NCBI RefSeq assembly: GCF_001949145.1
Contig: NW_019091361.1
Coordinates: 3,281,564 to 3,345,563, forward strand
Direction of reading: 5' to 3'
Origin: Acanthaster planci
Lineage: Eukaryota; Echinodermata; Asteroidea; Valvatida; Acanthasteridae
Length of the DNA stretch: 64,000 bases
The first letter of the stretch is position 1. Each line of letters starts with the position of its first letter. A model generated the notes under the pieces. The model worked only from the letters and a program-made list of their open reading frames with translations, searched no databases and was not told where the DNA came from. This document shows positions 13,301 to 28,300 of the stretch, one piece after another. A program made the position numbers and the translations under genes.

Positions 13301-16300
13301 AATGCAAAACCCTGTCGTGCTAAAGTTGTTCACAGTAACGAACTGCTGTCCGTAGGTTGACGCTCCATCTGGCAAAACTTGTTTTCTTACAAACTCTGGT
13401 ATGTAACTGAGTTTAAACTTTAACCCTAACCCCTTAGGGTGTATGTAAACTTGTATTGAAATTGGAGGATTTGGGACTGTTAGGGTTAAAAGATACAGCT
13501 GTGACAAGTGAACCATTTAAACCGATGTTTGCAACATTACCACTTGTCTTTCTTTCTCTCTCACCAGATGATCACGACTTTGTCATGGAAGATGACACCA
13601 ATCAGATCTCGGGCCAGGAGACGTTTGAGCAGATCATGGGGCGTCTGGGCCTGACCGAGAGTCGCTCCATCCCTGAGCCGGTCCAGTTTCCGGAACCGGA
13701 CCCCCTGGGGGCTAGAAGTGCGTCAGTCGGGGTCAGCAGGGGTCCCGGGGGAACCCTAAATCTCGGTGAGTGTAACATATACGTTAAATTTGTGTAAGAT
13801 GCAAAAGTGTGGTAATTTGAACCTGTAAGCTCTTATCGAATTTGTGGTGTTTGAAAGGTCAGCCTGACATTATGTAACTTTGTGCTATGTTTGAACAATG
13901 AACTGATTCGGTCTTTCAAAAAGGTGGCGTCATTCAAAAACTAAGCACATGACCCCACACCAGTTTGAACATTTTCAGTGCATGTGAGTTGGAGTGCTAC
14001 CATACTAAAAGGGCCAACCTTGATACTCATGTTGATGTTCTTGATTGACCTATGACACACTTCACAATGATCATGCACTGTTGAAATTCCAAACCGACTC
14101 ATTGGCAATGGCACGGTTTGAGTGAGGGTTTGTAGATTGTGCCTATGCCATCTGCAAGTTGATCTGATTGGTTTGCAAAATCATGGTGTCACAATTGTTC
14201 TTAGATGGTACCAGCCAGCGGGACTCTTGCCTTGTGAATCGGCTGAGCCTTGGGGAGCAGGTCGCCCTACTGTCCACTGCCCATGACAGGGCCGTTGCCC
14301 TGAGGAAGACAACGGCAGCTGCTCAAGTACTCCTGGCTCGGTCTATGGTCATGAGAGCGCTCTCGCTGCTGTCTGTCAGGTATATCTGCTTCTGTTTGAG
14401 CTTTTCTTTGCTGGATTTGTTCCGACAAACTTGAATCTTGTGATGTTTTTTGAAAGTTTAGATGCTGATAACAGATGATGTTGATTTCAACCAAAAAATA
14501 TAAGCACTAAAATATTATATGCAAAGTTGATCACATCCTATTAATTTCTTGATGCTGGCCTTTGATCCAGACCATCAGGAAGAAATGTGAAAGTTGGCTG
14601 CTGTACCGGTATCAAGATTTTTTACCAAAAGTAGCACAGGAAAGTAACCAAATCCATTAAACTCTTCATCGTGTTTGTCTGTATGTGTCATGTGCAGCGG
14701 TTCTGCCTGTAATCTCTCCGAGGGCCTGGAGCAGCTGGGCCTATCAGACATCAGGCTGGTTGTCCGGCTCATGTGCCTGGCAGCAGCAGGCCGGACAGAC
14801 TTTGCGGCCGCCAACAGCCCCTCGTCGACAGCCGGTTATGGCAGCCAGGTCCCCCTGGATACAGTGTCCACGGGAACAGTGGGCATGTCCTCCAGTCTGG
14901 CCTACCTCAGCTCGGCCATCGGTTCTCTGGTGGCTTGTAATCCCAGTGCAGCCAAGATGCTTGTTCAGCTGTGCACCAAGGTTAGAATTAGTCCGGCTTT
15001 GTCATGATTTTAGGCATTCGCGGAATAATGATCTCTAACAGTTGCGAGTATGCAGCTTACTGTATATCTCATTCATGTGTGAAAAACTGCAATTTAGATC
15101 TCACAGTCACGACAAAAATCCCTCCTCTCAATCGATCTTGCAAAGCTGGTGAATGGTTGAAATAATGTAGAAAGAGGTCCATTTGGTTAGCAAGACGTTT
15201 GTGTCAAGAAAATCTCTTGGTGTTTTCCATAAGAATCCCTTCATTTTGAGGAATTTTGAGAGGAGTTGGTAGTGGCTGATAATTTGAGCAATTCATCCTT
15301 GGATTGTTAACTTAATATAGCTGGTCATGTTCAGGAGGTCTTGTGTGCCATTGGAGTTGCAAATCCTTCAGCATACCCTTAACTTGTGCAAGACACTTCA
15401 ACAGAAAGCTCGAAAGTATTTCTGAGTTGCCAGTCTTGTAAGCCTCCCTCCCATTCAAGCCACCAACATTTTTGGAAGTTAACAGTGGTGAGATTGTAAG
15501 GATTGTCCGTATTTCAGGATTTTTCAACAGTCTGTGTTTCATTCTGGAAAATCCCTTGTGTACAGTTAGTTTTTCTACATATAAAAGTTGATACAAAACC
15601 GAGGGGTTATTCCATTTGATCCCACACTGCTATGGGTCCCTTAATTCCTCTGAGGATTATTCCGTGGATAATTCATATTACTTCAGTGTCACTCCTGAGT
15701 GAACTATTTTCCAAACCTTTGAAAGCTGAAAAGAAAAAAAACAATGGTCGAGGTGCAGTGCATTGGCTGTCACTGCCCTGCAAAGAGATGCCTGTACCTC
15801 CCAGGTGCCCCCCCCCACAGAAATCCACTTTCACCTCCCCCGGGTATGCCTTGGCTCCCAACTAAAAATCTACCTCTGGAACTCTCCACGTCAGAGACCT
15901 TCTCTCCCACTTCATCTCATCAACCCCTAGGACCTCCTCTCAGCTGCCTGTGGTCTCAACGTGGCTGCCATCGACACCCGACGGGGAACCTCCACGGCCA
16001 GGGAGGATCCTGCCTCTTCCGATCAGCGAGCCCTCTCCTCTCCTAGCTTTGCCGTCACCCAGGCCCTGGTCTGCTTGCTGGCCGAGGGCCCCAAGCAGCA
16101 GGCCAGCCAGGCTCAACAGTTAGAGGGATCCACAGGTTGGTACATGGAGAAGGAATGGTAGAAATTTCTAGATTTTTATCTGGCATATTTCATTATTTTT
16201 TTTTAATCACTTCTTTTCAAATTTGACTTCACTTTTTCTGGAATTTGAGTGTTTCTTTGTATTGAAGAGATTGAAGTTCCCTGTAAAATGTTCTCACAAA

Positions 16301-19300
16301 GTTGACAGTTTTACACTTGTGTACACTTATTTCAAATGATGCTGTGACCTAGGAATGGTATGGTTTTGATTGATTTTTTGGATCCAACTTTAAGCTAGAA
16401 TCATGCTGTTTGCCTGGATTCACTTTGGTGAAATATGTTATTGTATTATATGAGGATCTTGCATCCTTTCTTGTCAAAAAAAAATCACATTTCTTTTTCG
16501 AGATTTTTCAATGTTGAGAATTTTAACTTCCCAGTAAAACTGTTTCTCTTTGAGGACTTCAGTTTTTTCGTCTAAATCCTCACTAGTCAAGTTGCAAGCT
16601 TTTCAAATCAACTTTGACAACAGCACTCCTTAGTCCTTATTCATCCTTTTACTTGTGACTAAAAATATGATGGGACTTTCTTGAAGGACTTGTGACTGGT
16701 CTTGTGATAGAGTTCTTCAAACTTGATTCCATTTAGCATTTATTATCTGACTTCTTATCAGACTACGAACTGATTTCTCTCAGTGTGCGCTCTGTTTATT
16801 GCAGAGACCAACCAGGCCACAAAGGAACCACCCAGTGACCCCATGACCCCAGCAGCTGCCTCCACCCTAGCAGCCCGGGCAGCCCCGCCCCTCCAGCTAG
16901 CCAACGCCCTGGCGGCCTGCTGCCTGTCGGGCCGGCTTGCCAGTCAGCACCGGGAGTGGGCGGCTCAGCAGCTGGTCAAGACACTCTCTGGCCAGGCCCG
17001 GCTAGGGGCAGTCCCTTTAGTCATCGCTGCAGACTTCCACAGCGACCTGCCCCCATGTCCTGTGACGAGAATAGATGCTCACCAGGACGTGTTGACAGGT
17101 TGCATCTGGAATCCAACTAAAGCACTACTAGCAACAAGGTAATCTGTAGAAACCTCAAGATTCAAATTTTTGTGGGACATCTGTAAAAGATGCCATTTAA
17201 CTTTGTACCCTGTCATAATTGACTCAATATTTGTGCTGTTTTCATTAGTACTGATGTCCAAAGCCATGGTGCATTTACTCATGTATTCTGTGTTAACTGT
17301 GGTCATTTGATGGCCTTTTCCTCTTTTTACAAATTCATGTAAACTTTGAAGGGATGGAGGTCTTTTATGTGAATGTGTTCAATAAACTGGACCTTCTTCA
17401 GTGTGGAACTTTAAAGTAAAAATGTTGCATGGTGCTGTCGTAAGATTGAAACTGTTGTGTAAAGAAGCAAAGTAGCAAATTGTTCTTGGAAGGTGGCATT
17501 TATATTATCTATCCTTAGATTTTATACTTACTTTGGAAAAGATTTGAAATCAGGGACTGGTTATACACTTTTTGATAAATATTTTGGCAGTGACATTGTT
17601 GACATGATGCAGTGACATTTAGAGGTCTTAGAATTACATTTCATGTAAGCCATTGAACTATCAGTACTCTTCCTTTCCATCTGTTGTTGTAGTGGCTGTG
17701 ATGGGGTGGTGAGACTGTGGGGTTCCCTGTCTCGTCCCCAGCCTCTCCTGCAGCAATCCTGCACCTTCACCGACAGCGACGAGTACGGTGCCTACATCAG
17801 CCCCAGTCGCTGCGGCCTGCCACTGACCAACCTCTGCTACAATGCCAATGGGAGGGTCATCGCTGCCTCGCTGGAACACATGGTCAATGTGTGGTTTGTC
17901 ACAGGTGGGTGCGCGGGCTGCTGAGATTGGCTCATGTTAGAGATTAGCGACGGTGATGGAACCATGGAGAGGGGGCTACTGGAAGGGAGTTATATGTCCT
18001 CCCCTTTTTAGTAGAAGCCTCGGACCTTGGGGATGCCCCGCTTCCTTTTGTTTCTTGAACAAAATGATGGAAGCCTCGCCCGCATTTTCTGTCAGTGTCC
18101 CCCCCTTGACAAAAAATGTGCGTACTGCCAAGTGCCCCACCCCCCCCCAAGTTTCACCCGGTAACACTACAGATGAGTTTCCATGAGTTGAAAAGCAAAA
18201 CTAGTTGCTATGAGCTCTGAAAATTTGGTTCTGCAAAACAGTCGTAATTACTAGAATGCCAAATATGGCGTAGTCAGTACTTTTTGCATTTTCTTGGAGA
18301 AACTGGTTGATCAGAATTCTCATGCCTTTAAATGTACTGCTAGAGATTTGATTACCAAATGAAGTTCTCTGCTTTCGTAGGCGGCAGGGGCCATCTTGAT
18401 CAACAACCCCAGCTGGTGACTGCCCTTGCTTGGCCCAAATTCAAGGGCTTACTGGAGGGACGGGCCGGCACAACCACGGAGATGCTGGTGGTGGGGCGCA
18501 TCGATGGCACCCTGGGATTGATCGAGGTCCTGGACCATTCCACCTACCACCGGGTGGAGCTGGAGCAGTGCTACCGACAAAACGGTGAGAAATTGTCAGA
18601 TGTTCCCGCATTTGACTTGACAGGAAGGGGCAAACAGCTTACCTAGAGATTTGAGTTGACTTTGTGTCAAGAATGTCTTGGCAGTTTCTCAACATATCAT
18701 TAAAAATATTCACTGGAATTTGTAATGTGTATGTAAATTATAATGTTTTATTTGTTGCTTACATTTTGGGTTTACAAGAGAGCCACAAAATAATCTGAAA
18801 TGAGTCTCACCTTCCTTTCCTTTCATAATTTCCAAGACTTTCTTTACCTAGGAAGTAGGAGTCCTCGTAAATTACCCTGATCACAAGTATTTGTTTCTTT
18901 CAAATACTGCGCTCATTCATGTGTAGTGTTGTAGCAGAGTAGAATGCACGTCCCTGCAAGTCCATCACGCCATCCACTTTTTAAGTCAAGTCACAAGCTA
19001 TTCAAACGAAATGCAACCAAAGCATTCCTTTATCATTGTTCGCCCAGTTACTTGTGACTGATCTTGTGAAGGGACTTGTGACTGGGATTGTGAAAGGTTT
19101 TAAAAAAGGAATTAAATACTACAGCAATGCTTGTGTATGCCGTCTTTTTCTGTTTACCTGATATTTGAGGCAAACATGTCAGAAACAACTTATATCTCTG
19201 CTTTAGGGTTTTGGCAGTACAGTGAGCAATATGCCAGCAGTTTTAAACAGTACAGCCAGTGAGGATTTGCGGCGTAAGTTTCAATTTTTGTCTTCCATCT

Positions 19301-22300
19301 CTAGTGGCTGTGACCTGCCTGACATGGTACGATGAGGACCGGCGATTTGCTGTTGGCTACTCAGATGGAATCCTTGCAATGTGCAGCCGCGACACCTTTG
19401 ACCCGGAACCCATTATAGTGCTCCATGCTCACAATGTGAGACCCCCATTCAAACCTCGTTTGCCCCACCCCACCCCCAAATTTCACTTGAAAGTATTCAG
19501 CGGTTAATTAGATCTCAGAGTTGAGCATTTGTTTTCATTTCAAAATTTGTTCTTTGAGTGTTCTGCCAAGATCACTGAATAGCTCTTGGGATCATGTTCA
19601 ACATAAACTTAGTCAGTTGTTGTGTATGCTTGTTTTTGAGGATGTCTGTCAAAGGTTTAGTACCACTTTGCTAAGGTTGCAAGTCTCATGAATAAAGATA
19701 TTTAGCCAAATACACGTACATGTATTTTTGCAACTTCATGACATACTTCTGGCATGGATTTTGATGTAAATGACAGTAGCAAACTTGGAGCGGTGTATAT
19801 TTTTGGTGAATATTTACTGATGCATTCAAGAACGAATGAGCTTTTTTTGGTTTATTTCAGACGGCCATTGACCAGCTAGGCTGGGACCCTACTGGTCATC
19901 TCCTGGCCACCTGCTCCCAGGACCACGAGGTCAAGGTTTGGGCCCAGAAGTCCAACCGCTGGCTCTGCCTGCACGTCCTCCGGCATGGCTGCCCACTGTC
20001 GGCCCTCCACTGGTGCCCTCACCTGAACCAGCCCAGCAGTCCCGTTCTGCTGCTAGCCACGTGAGTCATCGTCAGAGGGTTGGGCTTGCCCAATCGAGCC
20101 TGTGTTAAAAATGCCCAAACTGGCCAAACCTTGTCCAAGTTTGAAAGCTACAGGTGGCAATAACACACATTTCTATGGAGGGCAGATCCAGAACCGACTG
20201 TCTAGATGGGAGGAGAGCAAAACATTTTTGGAGGGGTGGACAAAAATCTTCAGAATTTCTTTTTATAACCTGTGGCCTTTTTGAGAGGTGAAGCTGAGTT
20301 ATAAGGCTTTAGAGTTTTAGAGTTTTAAGAAAAATAAAAGACTCGTCAAAATCACCCTTTTATCTTTATATTGCTTGAAATTAATACTATTCAGCCCTTG
20401 TTTTGGGAGGGGTGATTGGCTCCTGTTGGCCCATCCCTGGATTGGCCATTGGTGTCCATGAGCAGTGGTTGCAGCCGCTAACCAGCGTCTCCATTGGCCT
20501 ACGTGTAATTTTCAGCCACAGTCCATTTTAACTGTTCCTGTTCCTGTGCGGGATTGTGGGTAAAATGGGCAAGTCTCAGTGACACCAACACAGTCGTAAT
20601 ATATCACCACTTGCTATTCCATTGATACTTACAATTCCGTTCCTGGAGGTCACTGCATAAAGGTTGCCCAATGAGAACGTTTTCACGTAGCACGGTGCAA
20701 AAGTGTAAAGTGTGCCCCCCGTTTCTTTCTCTCCATTCAGTGGCTGTAATGACGGCAGCGTTAGGGTTTGGAAAGTCCCGCACACTGGAGCGGACGTCAC
20801 CGTGCCGAGACTGGGCCAACGAGATGAGAGTCTTCAAGGAGTACCCCAGACTGAGGTATTACTTGGCTTGGCCATGTGTGTGCCTAGGCAATATGTTTTT
20901 TTCTCATGTTTAAAGCCTGCTTTTCTCAGAAGGCCTAGAGTCAGAAGAAATCTGTTACTTTTCTTTTCCAGTTATTCATGCAATGAAGTCAGCAGTCCTT
21001 AAATCTTGTGGATCCGTGGAACTCGGTTATATCAAAGTCTCGTTTTGGAAATTTTCTGTAAAATTTTTTCCACTCTTTTCAGTTACTGCTCCCTTTTGTT
21101 TTTGTGTGTCAAGGGTCAAGGCAGTGACACAAACCAATCAGATAGTGCTGTGGAGGTGTTCCATGTCAAAGGTCACAGTGAGGCTGTCACTCAGCTTGCC
21201 TTCAATCCCAGCTCCATGCTCCTGGCCTCAGGATGTGCCCGAGGTTACATCAACGTCTGGGCACTCCGTGTAAGCAGTGCTGCTAATTTTGATTAAGAAA
21301 CGATCTAAAGGGGGCATTTGATTAAGAACTTTTTGGGATTCTTGCACCTTGGCACACTGATGGATGTCAGAATTTGGGAATAAATTCATACAATGTCTCA
21401 CCACAAAGTGAAGATTGTAGACAGAGTCACCTGAGCTGTGATTGGATGCCTTAATGGAAGGATATATCCCAGTGCTAATATCATTCACTTATTGTATTTG
21501 GAAAATGACATAAATGTGTATTCATGGCATTCATCAATTATTGTTTTGGGTGTACTTCAAAGAGACTTTTCACTTGAGGTAACTTTAACAGAATAGACAC
21601 TTGTTTGCTCCTAGTAAGGTACGCATTAGACTGACTAGACTTGACCAGTGGTTTACCACGTACAGTAACCAGTTTTGATAACCTTTGATATGTTGAATTT
21701 CAGTGTAAATATACCATTGAAATTTATCCTACAAGTGTAGTCTAAGTAATTGATTTTCATTTATGAACGAAGTAGATGTTGCTTAATTCTGCTTTGGTTC
21801 CCCTAGTTTTAAATTTCATACAGTAACTTTTTACCCTCCCCCTGCCTTCAGGAAAGTGCCGTACTGCAGACAGTTCAGGGCGACGGTCCCATCCAACAGC
21901 TTTGCTGGGTCAGTGATGCAGCCGGGCTGGCCGCCTGTTTCCAGAACTCCAAGCAACTAGTCATCCTGGGCTACACCGACACGCTGTTCATCAGGAACCG
22001 GGTCTATGCCGCGGCACGGATGGCCTTGCTCAACCAGGGAATCGTAGGATTGCATCAGGCACCCTGCCTGAGAGCCTTCCTGGAGCGACTGCCCAAGATA
22101 CTGCAAGACCAGTACTCATATGAAAAGGTGATTTGGGATAAAGGATTCGAGGGAAGTGGGGTTGGCTTGCCTTCCACCTCTGTGACCTGGGTTGAAATTC
22201 CACCCTGGCTGACATTGGGACTGGGTTTTCAGTCCCTAAATTCCAAGGGCTTCTCTGGAATGTTCGTGGTTGTTTCATCCATCTCTAAAGCTGATAATTT

Positions 22301-25300
22301 TCTCCTTGTCTTCCCCATGACCCCCTCAGTTTTTAATTGGCATTGGGCATTTTCTTATCATAGGTCCACGTCTTGTGTGGTGACCAGCTGGTCCACAGTA
22401 GCTTCCTGCAGTGTCTGGCCTCTCTGGCCGTGGCCTTGCAGCTGGACAAAGCCCTCTTCTACTCGCCCACCTCCCTGCAGACCCAGGCCGAGGCCTCCGA
22501 CACCACCCACCTCCCCTACCCCCACCACCGCAACCACCACGGGGCCGGCCAGCTGGCCGTGGCTACCCAGTGGAGCTGGCTGTCCGCCTTCTGCACGGCC
22601 CTCAAGTCGGCCGGCGCCCTCCTGAGGCGGGAGCAACTGCCAGCCGAGTTCAGCGTGCCGGATGCGGAGACCCTGGAGGGAGCCGCCACTGAGGGTCCAT
22701 TGCTGGACCCCAAGCCCTCAGACAATGGCCAGTGGAGCCTGGCCATGGACGAGCAGATCATGGCCTGGGCCACCAACCGGCCTGAGGACTGGCAGCTGGG
22801 GGGAAAGTGTGACGTCTACATGTTCGGCAGTGGCAGGCACGGCCAACTGGCTGAGACAGGACGGGGCACCAACTTACCCACTATCACCCAGTCATTCTCG
22901 CAAGCACAGCAGGTTGGTTCATTCAGAGCTCAGGTGTCATTTCCTCTGGATGTATTCCATCAATATCCAATAAAACAGTATCCACTGATTTCCAGGCATT
23001 TGAAGTATACTTCACATTGTACAAACTTGGGAGAGTCAATTTATTTAGTTATTTTGCCAAATAACTGTCAGGTAGAGATTTACCTTTCCAATATCATAAC
23101 CATTCATGAGTCTAAGGAGACACACGTGGCTGGTGCATATAGCACTCTCCTCTTGCAATTTTGTCCCAGATTCTATTCCTGGCCTGGACAACATGTGAAT
23201 AGAGGTGACGCGACGGTTTTTCTCAGATCTCCAGTTTTGCTCCTGCGACAATCAAACTTTCAATCCCTGCAGTCAAGTGTGCGTTAATTTGGGACTGCCT
23301 GAGGTGGTTTAACTATGTTAGCTACTTCCTTTGTAATTCAGCCTTGTGGCTTTGTTCTTGATAGAATTAATTTTAAGTCACAGGAGCCCTTGATGAGGTT
23401 TGGATGCAATTGCAGAAATCACTAGACCGCTTGATAGCTCCAAAGTTTGAAGTGAATCACATCCAGCTGTTTGCTTTTTACTTGGATTTCAGGTTGTATG
23501 CGGCCAGAATTGCACCTTTGTCATCCATCGCAATGGGACAGTGTCCGCCTGCGGCGAGGGTAGCTATGGCCGGCTAGGCCAAGGGAACTCAGACGACCTG
23601 CACTCCCCGACGGTCATCTCGGCACTTCAAGGTAAATTGCATACAAGTCAGCCAATCATACCCAACAATTCTGCATAATAGTGCTGGGGAGATCTCAAAA
23701 CGCAGGCTGTTTCTGCTCTTTTGGGACAATTTTCGTTTTTTTCTTCAGAAGGCTCCGTCAGCATTGGTGCTCAGTTCAGATAAGGCCATCCCAAGTTAAG
23801 AGACATCCAGTCCTGGGTCAGGTCAAATGAACTGTGACAAAGTATTCCTTTCAGTCCTTTGCTATTATTCCCCTCCCCACCCGCTGTTTGTTTTGCCGGC
23901 CTTTTACCCAACTCATGATAGACTTTAAGATTGACGTGGAGTCCAACTCTGCAAGGCTGCATTCACTAGGGAAACAGTTTGCTCTTTATGTTCCCACTAA
24001 TAGAGATTGCTCTCAATTCAGCATCAGGGGACAAGGGACTGAGGCAGTGCAGTCAGGTTTTTTTCTTGTGGTAGATATGTAGTATTTGGATTGGGACACC
24101 ATGTGGCTGGGGCATGATTCCTGCCCATATGGGATACAGGTTCTGTGGCATCCTACTCCCTATCCACAAAACCAATATGTCCACAAATGGCAGGAATCAC
24201 CAACACAGGGCTGGACAGCTTAGTTGGTGGAGCATCGGCACTGTGTACTGAAAGTGGCAGGTTTGACCTTTTCGTGCCGGGAGGCGGCTAGACGCACCAT
24301 AAAAATTGAGATCCTCAGCCCGCTTTTAAGCTATTATTCTTTGCCTACACTCGAGCGAACACGGTGAAAGAAGGCAGACCCTGGCTCTTGTGTATATGGT
24401 GATTGGCCAAGCGAGGCTGGAATTCTTTGAGTCGGCTTTCGGGAAAAAATTCCCGTCGTCAAGGGGTTAAATCCTGTTCCTCTCAATGTTCCCAAGTTAT
24501 CTTTATTATTATGGAAGTAAATATATGCTTGGCTTGGATTGGGTCCGGAGAATGGACATTGATAATGCCCGAACCAAATTTTAAGACCGGCGAAATATAT
24601 ATACGTTTCCATTCATAAATACATACATCTTCTGAGTCACTAAGTCAAAACACGTGTAAATAGGTATAAATTTCCAACGTTTTTGTTCGACATTTCCACC
24701 TCCTTTTTTTTTTTCAAGCACCCGTCTAGCCATGCTTTACTATGTTCCTCTTGCAGGTAGTCATAAACAATCTCCTTGTGTGAAGATCGCCACACACATG
24801 GCATGAGGTGGCGTATAGTTAGCTGGTGCTTTATTGAATGAGACCAGCCATGTGATGGGCTCTCGGCTAGTAGGAATGGCTGAACTGCCCAAAGTATTCT
24901 TGAATATTTTGTACTTAGTTCTGCTATTCGGTGTATGTCACATGTAGAATACGGCCGTTTCACAATGGTGCACCACCAAGAGTTTGCAACGCGTTGGCCA
25001 ATCACAATGCGCGGAATTTTTTGCGTCCCAATGTGCGTCTGGAAAAGGTCGACAAATTTCACGCGTTATGATTGGCCAACATGTTGCAAATTCTTGGTGG
25101 CGCACTATTGTGAATCGCCCGTAGTCTTCAGCACTGATGTGGTAAAAAGACCCAATCTGTTCCCCGACTTTATCATTCCCCAAGGTTTTGTAGTGATTCA
25201 GCTGGTCACGTCCTGTGGGTCCGATGGCCACTCCATGGCGCTGACAGAGAGCGGTGAAGTCTTCAGCTGGGGGGATGGAGACTACGGTAAACTGGGCCAT

Positions 25301-28300
25301 GGCAACAGCGACAGACAGCGTCGGCCACGGCAGATCGAGGCCCTGCAAGGAGAAGAAGTCACCCAGGTAAATCGTTTGACACATTGGCCAAAGTTGTGCA
25401 CACTTTACTGGGCAGCGTGACATCACAGTGACCAGCCTGACTCGATGTGGGCGGTTACTCAGTTGCATTTCATATTGAGTATGGGATGTGACGGGGGAGA
25501 AATTGTGAAATCAGGAAAAGAAAAGAAAAATTTCAGTAATTACAAGTATATTCACAGTATTAATTTGTTCTAAATTTTCAGTTTCTACTGCAGTAGCACG
25601 TACTTGCACAAACAAAATCAGTGACCAACACATTTCTGTATTAACTCCTTGACGACAGGAACTTTTTTCTGAAAGCCAACTCTGAGAATTCCAGCCTCGC
25701 TTGGCCACGAAGACCACCTGCCAAACCGCAAATTCTTGGTTTGTGGCCCTGCGTGCTCTGCACGCTCTGAATTACACAGTGAAAAGGCTCATTGTTCGGT
25801 GGCATGCAGCTTTACTCATGCTTCCACATTCCTGTTGCCTCTTTCCAAAGTGGGGACNNNNNNNNNNNNNNNNNNNNNNNNNNNNNNNNNNNNNNNNNNN
25901 NNNNNNNNNNNNNNNNNNNNNNNNNNNNNNNNNNNNNNNNNNNNNNNNNNNNNNNNNNNNNNNNNNNNNNNNNNNNNNNNNNNNNNNNNNNNNNNNNNNN
26001 NNNNNNNNNNNNNNNNNNNNNNNNNNNNNNNNNNNNNNNNNNNNNNNNNNNNNNNNNNNNNNNNNNNNNNNNNNNNNNNNNNNNNNNNNNNNNNNNNNNN
26101 NNNNNNNNNNNNNNNNNNNNNNNNNNNNNNNNNNNNNNNNNNNNNNNNNNNNNNNNNNNNNNNNNNNNNNNNNNNNNNNNNNNNNNNNNNNNNNNNNNNN
26201 NNNNNNNNNNNNNNNNNNNNNNNNNNNNNNNNNNNNNNNNNNNNNNNNNNNNNNNNNNNNNNNNNNNNNNNNNNNNNNNNNNNNNNNNNNNNNNNNNNNN
26301 NNNNNNNNNNNNNNNNNNNNNNNNNNNNNNNNNNNNNNNNNNNNNNNNNNNNNNNNNNNNNNNNNNNNNNNNNNNNNNNNNNNNNNNNNNNNNNNNNNNN
26401 NNNNNNNNNNNNNNNNNNNNNNNNNNNNNNNNNNNNNNNNNNNNNNNNNNNNNNNNNNNNNNNNNNNNNNNNNNNNNNNNNNNNNNNNNNNNNNNNNNNN
26501 NNNNNNNNNNNNNNNNNNNNNNNNNNNNNNNNNNNNNNNNNNNNNNNNNNNNNNNNNNNNNNNNNNNNNNNNNNNNNNNNNNNNNNNNNNNNNNNNNNNN
26601 NNNNNNNNNNNNNNNNNNNNNNNNNNNNNNNNNNNNNNNNNNNNNNNNNNNNNNNNNNNNNNNNNNNNNNNNNNNNNNNNNNNNNNNNNNNNNNNNNNNN
26701 NNNNNNNNNNNNNNNNNNNNNNNTTTTTTTTCATTTTGCAGGTTGCTTGCGGCCTGAACCACACCATGTGTATGTCGGCGGACGGGAACACCGTGTGGGC
26801 GTTTGGCGACGGAGACTATGGGAAACTTGGTCTAGGGAGCACTGCAGCCAAGTCCTCTCCACAGGTACGCAAACTTCAAGAAGAGGGGAACCATACTATT
26901 GATTGAGTCAAATTGATTACAGGTGGATATGCAGATGAACTGGAGTGTATTAGGTGCCCAAGTGATTAAAAAAATTTTGAGTTGCTACATTTCTTAAACT
27001 TCAGATTTAGTTTTTCAGCATTAGTTCAAACAAGGTGTTCACTGAATTTTGTCATCGGAATTTTTTGTCCAATGTCTCATCTGTTTTGCAGAAAGTGGAG
27101 GGTCTGTCAGGAATGAGCATCAAGAAGGTCTGCTGCGGAACACAGTTCTCAGTGATTCTGACGAAGGACGGACGGGTCTACACAAGTGGCCAAGGTAAGA
27201 CAAGACAATGTCCAATGTCTCCAAGTCCAATAACATACCCAACTTACCACTGAAGAGATTCAGTGTTCGTGATGGAATGACCCATGTTGAACAGGGGGAC
27301 ACTTGTATTTCTTCGTGCCTATGGCTGTGTATTTCCTGACAAAGGACGTCAACATCATTGCTTCACCTATGTTTGCTAATAACTCTGGCCATTTGGAAGG
27401 TAAAGATTTCTCGTTGATTTCAGTACATCCATGCGAACAATTCACCAGTGCTGTATTTTTTGAGCCTCAAATGTCCAAATGAGGAATGGTTTTACAGAAA
27501 AAAATTTGCTTTTTGTGCTTGTTTTTCTGAAAGTCTTCAGCTTACCGCGTCAGAGTTCAATTTCAACTGACCCTTGCCTGGCTGTACCTACCAAAATCCA
27601 TCAGCCTGCAGTATTTGACGGGTTGTGCTTGTTTGATCCGCAAACAAAGGACCTTTGGGGGTCCACTGTTTGATTTTGTAGGATAAACAAGCTCTGTACT
27701 CATTTTGTAAGGTGGCATGGAAGTCAGTTGCACTTCCCACTTGTTTGATTTTGTTGTAGTTAGGCAGGTGTCTCACTTTCTAAGATCCTTCTTTGGACTT
27801 TATTGTTAGATTCTGTGGAATGCAGTCTGGTCTCACTCTTTTCTGTGGCTGAATTCCAGTAGGCATTACATTTTGTCGTTGGATTCTTCTGTATTTCTGG
27901 AGGATGTGCACTTTGCTGTTTTTTCATTTTCTTTGTAATTTATTTGAAATTAACCTGATTCTATATGCGTGATCACAGAAAAGAAAGGTTAAAGGTGAAT
28001 GGTTTGACCTTTGTTCTGATGCCAGATCGCCTGACAGGTCTGCCCGAGAGCAGGTCCAGACTGTCCAATCGACCTCAGCAGGTGCCGGCCCTGGCTGGTC
28101 ACTTCATCGAGGACGTGGTGGCTGGATCGGAGCACACCATGGCACTGACCAGCTGTGGCAACGTTTGGGTGTGGGGCAACAACATGGACGGACAGGTAGA
28201 ATTGGCTGTGTGTTTGTGGAGCCCTTTAGTTGTCTGTCTTGTACAGACTTTTGACATTCCATAAAACAGTAACCTGTCACAGGTTGACCTGCCCTAGGTC

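Noticed and set aside
22358-22636. Minus-strand frames antisense to HERC1 exon 22364-22912
   Set aside because: GC-rich shadow frames of a coding exon; no independent motif.
24935-25468. Mirrored open frames on plus and minus strands
   Set aside because: Both arise from the two arms of a foldback element and overlap a genuine HERC1 exon on the plus strand.
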